Positions 44,567-53,727 of a stretch of DNA of 64,000 nucleotides are shown here, piece after piece. Source of the DNA: UBA2784 sp964494625. GTDB lineage: Bacteria > Pseudomonadota > Alphaproteobacteria > Micropepsales > Micropepsaceae. Position numbers and translations under genes: made by a program. The number at the start of each line of letters is the position of its first letter. Positions within the stretch are counted from its first letter, which is position 1. The stretch covers positions 372,001 through 436,000 of the forward strand of contig CAZBRT010000003.1 in assembly GCA_964494625.1 (NCBI GenBank). The letters are read 5' to 3'. The notes under the pieces are model-generated. The model was not told the DNA's origin. It worked only from the letters and a program-made list of their open reading frames with translations, and made no database searches.

Positions 44567-44816
44567 GGGTCGTCATTTCCTGCCTCAAGAGTAACGACGG
44601 CGAATCCGTACCATCTGCCGCGAATCACTTGCCGAATCAGGTGACCAGGCCAAGCGGCAAGCGCAAGGGTTGCGCATGCCGCCTTGCTTGCGCCATCAAG
44701 GGTCGGCACAGTGGCGCGCTGTGCGCCGGGAGGCAAGACCTCGCACGGTGACAGCGGGGGAGGGGCCGCTTTGGTGCCGCCGGAATTGTCGAACGGGATC
44801 GCAAATTGGGGGCCGG

Positions 44817-45974
44817 GTGATCAATCGGGCAGGGATCGAGGGTGACGAGGCTTTGCCGGCTGTTGCGTTGACGCGCGATGCCTCGGGCAGCGTCCTTGCG
44901 TTTTCCGGCACTTTCACCGTTTACCATGCGCGCCTGGCCGATGAGCTTCTGCGTGAGCTTGCGTTGCCGCGCGGCGGCAGCGTGATCATCGACCTTTCGG
45001 GCGTCACCCGGCTGGATACGACCGGCGCCTATCTTGCCCATCGTACCGAGCTGAAACTCCTCGAGGGCGGAGCGAAAGTCACCTATCGCTGCCCCGATGC
45101 CGACTGGCTTTCGCTGATCAAGGCCATTGCATCACATGACGCAAAGCCGACGGCGCCGCCGGAGCATCTGAACCCCTTGGTCAAATTGCTTGCCCGGTTC
45201 GGCGCAGCGCTGGAAGGCACATGGCAGGGTGGACGCGAGGCGCTCGGCTTCACCGGCCAGATATTCGAAGCGCTGGGGCGCGCCATCATCAACCCGCGCC
45301 GCCTGCGGTTTACGTCGCTGGTCCATCACATTGAGCAGGCCGGGATCGACGCCATCCCCATCGTCTTCATGATGTCGTTCCTTGTCGGCTCCGTGACGGC
45401 CTATCAGGGGGCCGAGCAGCTGGCGCGCTTTGGTGCCGAAGTCTTCACCGTCAATCTGGTGGCTGTGTCGTTCCTGCGTGAGGTCGGCATCCTTCTCACC
45501 GCGATCATGGTTGCGGGCCGGTCGGGCAGTGCATTCACGGCCCAGATCGGCTCCATGAAGATGCGCGAAGAAATCGACGCCATGCGCGTGCTTGGCCTTG
45601 ATCCGGTCGAAGTCCTGGTGCTGCCGCGGGTGCTTGCACTGGTGATCTGCCTGCCGCTGCTCGGCTTCATTGCCGATCTGGCGGGCATGCTGGGCGGCGG
45701 CATCGTGGCCATGCTGGAACTTGGCATGTCGCCTACCGCCTATCTCGACCAGTTCCGCGCGTCGCTGGGTGAGTGGACATTCTGGGTCGGCATCATCAAG
45801 GCGCCGGTCTTTGCCTTCCTGATCGGGCTCATCGGCTGCTACGAGGGCATGCGCGTTACGGGCAGTGCCGAATCCGTGGGTCGCCGCACGACGCAATCCG
45901 TTGTCGAGGGCATCTTCGTCGTCATCATCGCCGACGCATTTTTCTCGATCATGTTCGCCGAGCTCGGGATATGA
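44817..45974 (+). CDS. mlaE: MlaE-family permease with N-terminal STAS domain
   Basis: 385 residues from the GTG at 44817, preceded by GGGGG; longer upstream frames look non-coding. A STAS domain occupies about 10-95 (GSVIIDLSGVTRLDTTGAYLAHRTEL), and the MlaE permease about 130-385 with VAVSFLREVGILLTAIMVAGRSGSAFTAQIGSMKMREEIDAMRVLGLDP. The fused STAS domain stands in for MlaB. It is the inner-membrane channel of a lipid ABC transporter of the Mla/LinKLMN/Tgd kind. The next gene begins 3 nt later. Confidence 0.9.
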   Translation: MINRAGIEGDEALPAVALTRDASGSVLAFSGTFTVYHARLADELLRELALPRGGSVIIDLSGVTRLDTTGAYLAHRTELKLLEGGAKVTYRCPDADWLSLIKAIASHDAKPTAPPEHLNPLVKLLARFGAALEGTWQGGREALGFTGQIFEALGRAIINPRRLRFTSLVHHIEQAGIDAIPIVFMMSFLVGSVTAYQGAEQLARFGAEVFTVNLVAVSFLREVGILLTAIMVAGRSGSAFTAQIGSMKMREEIDAMRVLGLDPVEVLVLPRVLALVICLPLLGFIADLAGMLGGGIVAMLELGMSPTAYLDQFRASLGEWTFWVGIIKAPVFAFLIGLIGCYEGMRVTGSAESVGRRTTQSVVEGIFVVIIADAFFSIMFAELGI

Positions 45975-45977
45975 CCC

Positions 45978-46766
45978 ATGAGCGGTGACGCCATCATTTC
46001 GATCCGCGGCCTCATGAACCAGTTCGGCCCTCAGGTCGTGCATGAGGGACTCGACCTTGACGTCTTCCGCGGCGAGGTTTTGGGCGTGGTCGGCGGTTCG
46101 GGCACGGGCAAGTCGGTGCTCCTGCGCACGATTGTCGGCCTCAACCATGCCAAGGCCGGCAAGATCGAAGTCTTCGGCAAGGTGCTTGATGAAATCTCCA
46201 CGCGGGAGCGCCGGGCGATCGAGAAGCGCTGGGGCGTTCTATTCCAGGACGGCGCGCTTTTTTCGTCGCTGACCGTCACGCAAAACGTGCAGGCGCCGTT
46301 GCGCGAGCATCTCGACCTGCCGCAACGCCTGATGGACGAGATTGCCGGCCTCAAGATCGCGCTGGCAGGATTGCCCGTCAGTGCCGGCAACAAATTCCCT
46401 TCAGAACTCTCCGGCGGCATGCGCAAGCGCGCAGCATTGGCGCGGGCGCTGGCGCTGGACCCCGAGATCCTCTTCCTGGACGAGCCGACGGCAGGCCTTG
46501 ATCCCATCGGTGCCGCCGCATTCGACGAGCTGATCAGCCGCCTCAAGCAGACGCTGGGGCTGACGGTGTTCCTTGTGACGCATGATCTTGATACGCTGCA
46601 CGCGACCTGTGACCGCATCGCTGTGCTGGCCGAACGCAAGGTGCTTGCCATCGGCACGATTCCGCAACTGATGACCCATCGCCATCCCTGGATACAGGAA
46701 TATTTTCACGGGCCGCGGGCCCGCGCCGCACAAGCGGCGTGGGTTGAACCCGCGCCCAAAGGGTGA
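45978..46766 (+). CDS. mlaF: MlaF-family ABC ATPase
   Basis: 262 residues. Walker A is VVGGSGTGKSVLL, the Q-loop VLFQDGALFSSLTV, the signature LSGGMRKRAALARALALDPEILFLDEPTAGLDP, and the switch histidine is in VTHDLD. GMRKR in the signature is typical of MlaF/Ttg2A. It powers the MlaE permease. It is followed after 12 nt by the MCE gene. Confidence 0.94.
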   Translation: MSGDAIISIRGLMNQFGPQVVHEGLDLDVFRGEVLGVVGGSGTGKSVLLRTIVGLNHAKAGKIEVFGKVLDEISTRERRAIEKRWGVLFQDGALFSSLTVTQNVQAPLREHLDLPQRLMDEIAGLKIALAGLPVSAGNKFPSELSGGMRKRAALARALALDPEILFLDEPTAGLDPIGAAAFDELISRLKQTLGLTVFLVTHDLDTLHATCDRIAVLAERKVLAIGTIPQLMTHRHPWIQEYFHGPRARAAQAAWVEPAPKG

Positions 46767-46778
46767 AGGAGCCCTGAC

Positions 46779-47672
46779 ATGGAAACCCGTGCACATCACG
46801 TACTCGTCGGCAGCTTTGCCCTTGCGATCACGCTGGGCCTTTTTGCCTTCCTGACCTGGCTCGGCCAGTTCGAGTTCGACCGGCGCTATGCCGTCTATCA
46901 GGTCAATTTCGTAGGTGGTGTCTCGGGTCTCTCGATCGGCGCCGAGGTCACCTATAACGGCATCAAGGTGGGCGAGGTCACGCAAGTCCTCCTCAACAAG
47001 ACCGACCCGAACGTGGTCGAAGTGCTGCTGCAGGTCGATGCTGACACGCCCATCAAGGTGGACACGAACGCTACCGTCGAAGTGGGCATCCTGACCGGAG
47101 TGGGCACGCTGGTGCTTCAGGGTGGTTCCGCGCAAAGTGATGCGCTGACATTGGTCGAGGGGCAGGACTATCCGGTCATCAAGGTCGGGGATTCGTCGTT
47201 TGACACTTATGTCAGCAACGCGTTCACCGAACTGAACAAGGTCGGTTCGTTCTTCGCGGAAGCCACCAAGCTCCTGACCGAAGAAAATCTCGCGAGCATC
47301 ACGAATGCGCTCAACGGCATCGAAAGCGGCGTCGGCGACATCCAGCTCATCATCGGCGAGAATCGCGAGGCCATCGGCCGCATCATCAACCGGATCGATA
47401 CCATGACCGCCAACGCGGATCGCGTGATCGCCAATCTGGCGGTTGCCTCCGACCGGTTTGACAGCATCCTGCAGCGGGTCGAGCAGATCACGATCAATGC
47501 CGACCGGGCTGTGGCGGAGCTTGCAGACGAGTCGGTGCCGCAGGCGACCCTCTTCATGCAGGATGCCCGCGACTTCCTCGTTTCGATGGATCGGTTGATC
47601 GACCGCATCGAAAGCGATCCTTCGGGCTTCATCTTCGGCAATGATGCCGCCACCTATGAGCAGTCACAGTAG
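46779..47672 (+). CDS. mlaD: MCE-domain substrate-binding protein (MlaD family)
   Basis: 297 residues. One membrane anchor at about 9-29, an MCE domain at about 38-118 (FVGGVSGLSIGAEVTYNGIKVGEV), then a long helical C-terminal region to residue 297. This is longer than E. coli MlaD and resembles LinM/TtgC-like proteins. Hexamers would form a periplasmic lipid tunnel attached to MlaE-MlaF. Confidence 0.92.
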   Translation: METRAHHVLVGSFALAITLGLFAFLTWLGQFEFDRRYAVYQVNFVGGVSGLSIGAEVTYNGIKVGEVTQVLLNKTDPNVVEVLLQVDADTPIKVDTNATVEVGILTGVGTLVLQGGSAQSDALTLVEGQDYPVIKVGDSSFDTYVSNAFTELNKVGSFFAEATKLLTEENLASITNALNGIESGVGDIQLIIGENREAIGRIINRIDTMTANADRVIANLAVASDRFDSILQRVEQITINADRAVAELADESVPQATLFMQDARDFLVSMDRLIDRIESDPSGFIFGNDAATYEQSQ

Positions 47673-47682
47673 GAGCTGCACC

Positions 47683-48342
47683 ATGACCTTCCAGCGTTTC
47701 CGGCGTCACGTTGCGGTAGCAATCCTTGCAGCGGGTCTCAGTGCCTGCACGTCCTTTCTGCCGGGCTCGGGCCCTGCACCGAACATCTATGATCTGAGCC
47801 CGAAGAGTACCTTTGACGAAGATTTGCCGCAGGTGCGCTGGCAGTTGATCGTCGAAGTCCCGAATGCGTCACGCGGCATCGATACGGACCGCATCGTCAT
47901 CCGCCCCAATGCAATCGAGATCCTCTATCTCAAGGGCGCAAAATGGTCGAACCGCGCGCCGGAGATGGTGCAGGCCTTGCTGACCGAGTCATTCGAGAAT
48001 ACCGGCAAGATTGTCGGTGTCGGTCGGCGCTCCATCGGGCTAACGGGAGAATTCGTGCTGCGCACGGATCTGCGCGAGTTCCAGGCGGAGCGCGTCGATG
48101 GCGGCGCGCAGGTGCGGGTGAATATGAGCTTCAAGCTGGTCCACCGCCGCCAGGGTGTCATCTTCGCGTCCGAGAGTTTCGAGGTGGTGGTGCCTGCTGC
48201 TTCCGACAGCACGACCGACATAGTTGTTGCCTTCGATGAAGCGTTGGGTCGTGTGATGAAGCGGGGCGTCACCTGGACCCTGCGCAAGGGCGAAGAGCAT
48301 TACGCGGGGATGGCGCAGGGCACCGGCCAGCCTGTGGAATAG
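47683..48342 (+). CDS. ABC transport auxiliary lipoprotein (PqiC/LinN-like)
   Basis: 219 residues from the ATG at 47683, with AGGAGCTGCACC before it. The lipobox is LSAC with lipid-modified C22. The mature part is the ABC-type transport auxiliary (DUF330-like) fold: QLIVEVPNASRGIDTDRIVIRP near 50-71 and FEVVVPAASDSTTDIVVAFDEALGRV near the end. It is the outer-membrane partner of the MCE transporter and the last gene of the operon. It is convergent with the TipN-like gene, with 19 nt between the stops. Confidence 0.88.
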   Translation: MTFQRFRRHVAVAILAAGLSACTSFLPGSGPAPNIYDLSPKSTFDEDLPQVRWQLIVEVPNASRGIDTDRIVIRPNAIEILYLKGAKWSNRAPEMVQALLTESFENTGKIVGVGRRSIGLTGEFVLRTDLREFQAERVDGGAQVRVNMSFKLVHRRQGVIFASESFEVVVPAASDSTTDIVVAFDEALGRVMKRGVTWTLRKGEEHYAGMAQGTGQPVE

Positions 48343-48361
48343 GGCAGCGGAACAGGACGCG

Positions 48362-50434
48362 TCAGAAGCGGCCAACGGCCTGGGCAAGAATGAGATAGAG
48401 CCGTCCCGTATGGGCGGCGAGGAATGTCTCGACCAGAATGTTGTCGCGGTCGCGTGCGCTGGCTTCGTCCAGCAAGGCCTCGAACTGGGCGATATAGCGC
48501 TCGACGAAGTTGCGGAACTCCGGATCGGATGCCAACCGCGCCTGTATTTTCTCGACCCCATCCTTGCCGAGCAAAGAGACAAGGCGGCGCGCGAAAACGC
48601 TGCGCTCGCCAGCAATGTAGCGGCGCCACAAATCCGCAGGCGGTTCATCCTCAAGTGCCCGGTCAAGGTCGATGGCAATGGCCTGAAGCTTTTCAATCAC
48701 GAAGAGCGACAGTTTTTGCAGATCGGCACGGCCGGAATCGACGGCGGGCCGGGTGCTCTCAGCCGCCGCCAGAAGCGCGCTCATGCGCCATGATGGTGCG
48801 CGCGGCGGATTGGGTTCGTTCGCATCGCGCCGCACAAGGCCGGAAAGGCGACGGGCAAAACCCATCCAGCCCTGACGGGGCGTTTCAGGTTCAGTTTCCG
48901 GCAAGTCAGGCTCGACCTCCGGCTCGGCTTGCGGTGCCGGTGCTGTTGCCGCCGGCATTTCCATAACCGGGATCGCATCCTTCAGCGCGGTCATGCGGTC
49001 AACGATCCCGCTCAGGCGCGCATGCTCTTCCTCCAGGCGCGCGCGCAATTCACCGGCGCTGTCGCTGGCGGCCTTGGGAACGGCGGCCAGAACTTCGCGC
49101 ACTTCATCGGCAAGGCCGGCAGCCGTCATTTTGGTTTCCTGGGCGGCGGCGACAACTTCCGTCAGCTGGCGCGACAGGTTCTGGCTTACGCGCTCAGCCT
49201 GGGCAGCGGCAGAGGCGATGGATGAGAGTGCCGCCTGCGTCGCGCCATCAAAGACCGCGCGCACGCTTTCACCGGCACTGCGGCTTGCCTGAACGGTTTT
49301 GCCGAGAGCTGCTTCGGCTGCCAGCGCCGCGTCACGGATGTTGTTGCTCTCGCGGTTGACGGCAGCGGAGAACCCTTCCGTGCGGCTCAAAAGTGCCGAG
49401 GCGATCTGTTCCGTGCGCTTGCTTGTTTCCTGGGCCAAGTATTCCGCGCGCTGCGATTGCTCGGCAAGCGTTGCGGAAACCCGGGAGAGCTCGTCCGTCT
49501 GCTTTGAAATGGCCGCGTCAAGCGACTGGGCCTCATTGCGCAGGATGGCCGCGGCTTCGGCAACGGCGGTGCGCTGGCGCTCCTGGCGCAGCAGAAGATT
49601 GTCGAGGCGCCCCTCGACGACCTCGGCCGCAAGCGTCATCCGGCCGCTTTCGCGCTCGACCGACTGGGCGCTGTCGCGTGCAACCGCAGAGGCACCGTCC
49701 ATTGCCGCACGGAAGGCGGCGATTTCGTCGTCGATCATGTCGCGTGCGGCGCGCAGGTCGGATGCGGCTTCGTCGGCGACCGTCTTGATGGCGGAAGCGC
49801 GCGATTTCACGGTTTCGCCGATGGCATCCGCTTCGGCCCGGAGCGACAGGGCCAGGGCCGCCAGCTGCTCGCGCTCCTCGCGCAGATGCGAACGGATGGT
49901 CTCGGACTTCTCGTCGATGGCGGCGGCGGACTGCTCGATCTCGGCCAGACGCTCGGCAGCAAGCGATTCCAGTGTGCGCACACGGCCCAGCGCGCCTTCG
50001 AGCCCGGTATTGAGCGCATCGATCTCGCGACGCACGGCGCGGCCGATGCGCGTGATCTCCCGCGCCGCCTGTTCCTCGGGCTCTGCCAGCCGGCGGGCGA
50101 TATGAGCGATGTCCTCGGCAGCAAGGGACAGGTCGTGCGAGCGATGCGTCACGATGGCTGCGAGCCAGGCCAGTGTAATCGGCAGGGCAATCGCCGCGCC
50201 CAGCCCGACCTGCCAATGCAATGCGAGCCCCAGAACGCCTTCAATCCCCATATAGCCGAAGACAAAGGCAATGGATGACCCGAGCCAGAAGGCACTGAGT
50301 GTGCCGGCGACATAATAGGCAGTGCCACGCGCACGGCGCACGGCCGGGCGCTGGCGCGGTGCGCCCGCGTCCGGCACAGGGCGGGGCGCGCCATAGGCGG
50401 GGATCTGAACGTCTTTCACGTCACGTAATTCCAT
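48362..50434 (-). CDS. TipN-like membrane-anchored coiled-coil protein
   Basis: 690 residues. Two membrane helices lie at about 38-62 and 72-95, followed by a very long coiled coil (about 100-490) rich in Ala, Glu and Arg, an acidic proline linker (about 500-530), and a compact helical C-terminal domain with RRYIAGERSVFARRLVSLLGKDG, FRNFVERYIAQFEALLDEASARDRDNILVETFLAAHTGRLYLILAQAVG. This plan resembles Caulobacter TipN, the new-pole marker, though shorter. A polar-organiser role is an inference from architecture. Confidence 0.6.
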   Translation of the reverse strand: MELRDVKDVQIPAYGAPRPVPDAGAPRQRPAVRRARGTAYYVAGTLSAFWLGSSIAFVFGYMGIEGVLGLALHWQVGLGAAIALPITLAWLAAIVTHRSHDLSLAAEDIAHIARRLAEPEEQAAREITRIGRAVRREIDALNTGLEGALGRVRTLESLAAERLAEIEQSAAAIDEKSETIRSHLREEREQLAALALSLRAEADAIGETVKSRASAIKTVADEAASDLRAARDMIDDEIAAFRAAMDGASAVARDSAQSVERESGRMTLAAEVVEGRLDNLLLRQERQRTAVAEAAAILRNEAQSLDAAISKQTDELSRVSATLAEQSQRAEYLAQETSKRTEQIASALLSRTEGFSAAVNRESNNIRDAALAAEAALGKTVQASRSAGESVRAVFDGATQAALSSIASAAAQAERVSQNLSRQLTEVVAAAQETKMTAAGLADEVREVLAAVPKAASDSAGELRARLEEEHARLSGIVDRMTALKDAIPVMEMPAATAPAPQAEPEVEPDLPETEPETPRQGWMGFARRLSGLVRRDANEPNPPRAPSWRMSALLAAAESTRPAVDSGRADLQKLSLFVIEKLQAIAIDLDRALEDEPPADLWRRYIAGERSVFARRLVSLLGKDGVEKIQARLASDPEFRNFVERYIAQFEALLDEASARDRDNILVETFLAAHTGRLYLILAQAVGRF

Positions 50435-50627
50435 GACCTGATCGCCGCCTGCCGGTCCTTGCTTGAGGTTTGGTAAATCAACTTAGGCGCATTGCACGCG
50501 TCCGGCAATCGTGCCGGTGGTGCCTGCGCCATCTTCATATTTGTTAATGGCGAAGGGAAGGCAGATGCAGCTTGCGCGAGCGGCTTTGGCACCGCCTAAT
50601 GCGGGCGGGGTCAGGGGAGATTGAACC

Positions 50628-51347
50628 ATGGACGGCATGACTTCGCTCTATGCGGCAGCCTCTTTCTTTGCGGGGATCCATCTTCTGGTCGCGGGCACTT
50701 TCCTGCGCGGGTTCCTTGCGGGGATCATCGGCGAACGCGGCTTCATGGCCGCATTCTCATTGATGTCGCTCGGGGGAATCGTCTGGCTGGTGATTGCCTA
50801 CAACGCGGCCTTCGCGGCAGACGTCTCGGCACCGCTTTGGGATTTCGGACCCGGTGTGCGCCATCTGGGCACCGTCGTCATCTTCATCGCGGTCCTGCTG
50901 GTTTATTTCGCGCTCACCACACCAAGCCCGACAATGGCCGGTGCCGAAAGCCTTGCTGCTCGGCCGGACAGCGTCAGGGGCATCCTCAGGATCACGCGCC
51001 ATCCGATGCTCTGGGGCATTTCGCTGTGGGCGGCCTTTCACATGGCCGCCAATGGCGACCTGCCGTCCGTCGTCTTCTTCGGAACGTTCTTCGTCGTCGC
51101 CTTTTTCGGCACATTCTCGATTGATGCCAAGCGCCGCAGGAGGCTCGGCAAGGATTGGGAAGTTTTTGCAAAGGCCACATCGAATGTGCCGTTCGGCGCC
51201 ATTCTGTCGCGCCGGACATCGTTAAGCCTCAAGGAAATCGGGATCGCGCGGCTTGCTGGCGCAACGGCCACATATGCGATCTTTCTGTTCGTTCACCATT
51301 ATCTTTTCAGCGCGTCGCCGTTTCCCGGCGGCTATGTTCCCTTCTAA
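50628..51347 (+). CDS. NnrU-family membrane protein
   Basis: 239 residues with about six membrane segments. ITRHPMLWGISLWAAFHMAANGD and FFGTFFVVAFFGTFSIDAKRRRRLGKDWEVFAKATSNVPFGAI are typical of NnrU/isoprenylcysteine-methyltransferase-like proteins. NnrU was first noticed near nitrite and nitric-oxide reductase genes, but none is here. The reaction is unknown. The start is supported by AGGGGAGATTGAACC before the ATG. Confidence 0.85.
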   Translation: MDGMTSLYAAASFFAGIHLLVAGTFLRGFLAGIIGERGFMAAFSLMSLGGIVWLVIAYNAAFAADVSAPLWDFGPGVRHLGTVVIFIAVLLVYFALTTPSPTMAGAESLAARPDSVRGILRITRHPMLWGISLWAAFHMAANGDLPSVVFFGTFFVVAFFGTFSIDAKRRRRLGKDWEVFAKATSNVPFGAILSRRTSLSLKEIGIARLAGATATYAIFLFVHHYLFSASPFPGGYVPF

Positions 51348-51436
51348 TCTTCGCGTGCCATTTAACTCTGGCGTAGCGAAGTGCGGCTAGGATTGCGTCC
51401 ATCACGCGACTTTTTTTCCGGAAAGCTTGGGCTCCC

Positions 51437-51787
51437 ATGTCAAACACTGCGTCAGCGCCACAAGCATCGGGGCCGATCGATTTCGGGCACCTTGATACCT
51501 ATACTGACGGTGATGACGCGCTGACGCGCGAAGTCCTCAGCCTGTTCAAGGTTCAGGGGATTGTCCTCCTGCAGATGCTGGAAGAGCTTCCCGATGCCCG
51601 CACCTGGCGCGAAACCGCGCATGCGCTCAAAGGAGCCGCGCGCGGCATCGGTGCGTGGCGCGTGGCGGAGCTTGCTCAGGATGTCGAGGCGATGGCGCTG
51701 GCTGCTTCTGACCAGCGCAATGATGCCTTGCGCCCGCTTGCTGCCGCCTTTGCCGAGGCCGCGCACGCCATCGACGCGCGTCCGTAA
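51437..51787 (+). CDS. Stand-alone histidine phosphotransfer (HPt) protein
   Basis: 116 residues, a four-helix HPt domain. The phosphorylatable histidine is H62 in ETAHALKGAARGIGAWRVAELA. It would relay phosphate between receiver domains; no partner kinase is adjacent, though CheY lies 25 kb away. It shares a border with the opposing chorismate mutase gene, with stops adjacent and no gap. Confidence 0.85.
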   Translation: MSNTASAPQASGPIDFGHLDTYTDGDDALTREVLSLFKVQGIVLLQMLEELPDARTWRETAHALKGAARGIGAWRVAELAQDVEAMALAASDQRNDALRPLAAAFAEAAHAIDARP

Positions 51788-52165
51788 TCAGCCCTGCTTT
51801 TTGCCCTGGGCGGCGAGCGCGTCGAACAGCGCGAACTCGTGCGCGATGCAACGCTCCATCATCGTGCGCCAGACAGGTTCGGCGATCGCAGGGTCAAGCC
51901 CCTCACGCGTGCAACTTGCCTTGACCTTGTCGATCACATCCTCGATGCGGGCCGTATCGCGTACGCGCGCGCGATCCATTTTGATTTCCGCCGCGCGTTC
52001 GATATAGGTCAGGCGCTCCGCAATGGCGCGCACAAGCACCCGGTCCATCCGGTCGATCTCTCGCCGGATATCGGCCATCGCCGTGCACTGACGGGCAGGC
52101 ATTCCCGAAAGGTCGGCCTGCCGGTCGGGCAGTGGTGACGGGGCAGGTTTTGGTTGAGTTGCCAT
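51788..52165 (-). CDS. Chorismate mutase (AroQ type)
   Basis: 125 residues from the ATG at 52165; in-frame ATGs at 52192 and 52237 are alternatives. The AroQ helical pattern is IRREIDRMDRVLVRAIAERLTYIERAAEIK followed by RIEDVIDKVKASCTREGLDPAIAEPVWRTMMERCIAHEF. It converts chorismate to prephenate for Phe and Tyr. The first ~30 residues are proline-rich and poorly conserved, so the real start may be later, near MADIRREID. Confidence 0.88.
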   Translation of the reverse strand: MATQPKPAPSPLPDRQADLSGMPARQCTAMADIRREIDRMDRVLVRAIAERLTYIERAAEIKMDRARVRDTARIEDVIDKVKASCTREGLDPAIAEPVWRTMMERCIAHEFALFDALAAQGKKQG

Positions 52166-52374
52166 GGGCCTTGCCCGTAAGGGGAGGGGCATTTGAGGCG
52201 CTATCTGGTCGAAAGGTGAAGCGGCGGCAAGGGGCAAAGCGGCGCAGGCCGTAACGCGGTTTCTGGCCCAGTGATCTTGCGAGCGGACTTGCGATTGGGG
52301 GACTTGCGGCTGGCGCGTAATTCACATATCAGAGTGACATAACAATATGATTACCAACAATTTGCGTGAATAAA

Positions 52375-53409
52375 ATGGCGGCAGGCGAAGCGATCAAGAC
52401 GGACGTCATCATTGTCGGCGCAGGCCCGGTCGGGCTTTTCGCCGTGTTCGAGCTTGGCCTGCTCGACCTCAAAGCGCATCTCGTCGACATTCTCGACCGG
52501 CCCGGCGGCCAGTGCGCCGAGCTTTATCCGGAAAAGCCGATCTATGACATCCCGGCGCTGCCCATCGTCACGGGGCAGGAGCTGACCGATCGCCTGATGG
52601 AGCAGATCAAACCTTTTTCTCCGACATTCCATTTCTCGCAGATGGCAGATTCCATCGAGCAGCTGAGCGACGGCATCTGGCGCCTGACGACGGATGCTGG
52701 AACCGTGCTTGAAGCGCCCGTGATCGCGATTGCCGCGGGTGGCGGAAGTTTTGTTCCCAAGAAGCCGCCGATTGCCGGGATCGAGGCGTTTGAAGCGCGC
52801 TCGGTGTTCTATGCCGTCCGCAAGATGGAACAGTTCCGCGGCAAGAACCTTGTGATCGCAGGTGGCGGGGATTCGGCGCTCGACTGGACCCTCAACCTGC
52901 AGCCGATTGCCGGAAGCCTTACGCTGGTGCATCACCGCGACGGTTTTCGCGCGGCACCGGACAGCGTCAACAAGATGCGCGCGCTTGTCGAGAAGGGCGC
53001 GATCAGGCTCGAGATCGCCAATATTACCGGCCTCAGGGGTGAAGCGGGCCAACTCTCGCATGTCACGGTGACCAGCAAGGACAAAGGCACAAGCGACATT
53101 GCCTGTGATGCGCTCTTGCCGTTTTTCGGGCTGACGATGAAGCTGGGTCCGGTCGCCCATTGGGGCCTTCAGCTTCACGAGAACCTTGTTCCCGTTGATA
53201 CCGAGAAATTTGAAACCTCGACGCCGGGGATCTTTGCCATCGGCGACATCAATCATTATCCGGGCAAGCTGAAGCTGATCCTTTCCGGCTTTCACGAAGC
53301 AGCCTTGATGGCGCAGGCTGCCTTCCGGCGTGCGCGTCCGAACGAAAAGTTGCGCTTCCAGTACACAACGTCCTCTACAAGCCTGCAGAAGAAGCTGGGT
53401 GTCCTGTGA
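52375..53409 (+). CDS. Thioredoxin-reductase-type ferredoxin-NADP+ reductase
   Basis: 344 residues from the ATG at 52375 (a GTG at 52366 is in frame). The FAD fold is DVIIVGAGPVGLFAVFELGLL, the NADPH fold NLVIAGGGDSALDWTLNL, and the end TPGIFAIGDINHYPGKLKLILSGFHEAALMAQAAF. The CxxC of thioredoxin reductase is absent (GGQCAELYPEKPIYDIPALP instead), which marks the FNR branch. A possible -10 TATGAT is at 52346-52351. It is coupled by GTGA to the ferredoxin gene, its likely partner. Confidence 0.92.
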   Translation: MAAGEAIKTDVIIVGAGPVGLFAVFELGLLDLKAHLVDILDRPGGQCAELYPEKPIYDIPALPIVTGQELTDRLMEQIKPFSPTFHFSQMADSIEQLSDGIWRLTTDAGTVLEAPVIAIAAGGGSFVPKKPPIAGIEAFEARSVFYAVRKMEQFRGKNLVIAGGGDSALDWTLNLQPIAGSLTLVHHRDGFRAAPDSVNKMRALVEKGAIRLEIANITGLRGEAGQLSHVTVTSKDKGTSDIACDALLPFFGLTMKLGPVAHWGLQLHENLVPVDTEKFETSTPGIFAIGDINHYPGKLKLILSGFHEAALMAQAAFRRARPNEKLRFQYTTSSTSLQKKLGVL

Positions 53410-53720
53410 AGCTGATCGTGACTGACCGGGAAGGCGTGGTGCACGAACTGGAAGCGCTGGAAGGCTGGCGTGCGATGGAAGTGATCCGTGACTACGGGCT
53501 GCCCATCAAGGCCGAGTGCGGCGGCGCGTGTGCCTGTGCCACATGCCACGTCTATGTGGCCGGGCATTGGCTCGAAAGGCTCTTTCCGCCACGGGAAGAG
53601 GAAATCGAGATGCTTGATCAGGCGTTTCACGTTCAGGACAATTCCAGGCTTTCTTGCCAGATCCTGATGTCGGACGCGCTGGACGGGCTTGAGGTCACAC
53701 TTGCGCCACAGGCGGCGTGA
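53406..53720 (+). CDS. [2Fe-2S] ferredoxin, adrenodoxin type
   Basis: 104 residues from a GTG overlapping the previous stop. Cluster ligands are C-x5-C-x2-C in ECGGACACATCHVY, with the fourth cysteine in LSCQILMSDALDGLEV. Acidic residues near the cluster fit a redox-partner surface. It receives electrons from the reductase upstream; possible clients are Fe-S assembly or cytochrome P450, none of which is in the window. Confidence 0.93.
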   Translation: MKLIVTDREGVVHELEALEGWRAMEVIRDYGLPIKAECGGACACATCHVYVAGHWLERLFPPREEEIEMLDQAFHVQDNSRLSCQILMSDALDGLEVTLAPQAA

Positions 53721-53727
53721 GGCCCCC

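Noticed and set aside
51349..51417. Hairpin CTTCGC/GCGAAG after NnrU, and GCGT/ACGC followed by seven T residues
   Set aside because: The first has no T-run; the second has only a four-base-pair stem. A weak terminator before the HPt gene is possible but not supported well enough.
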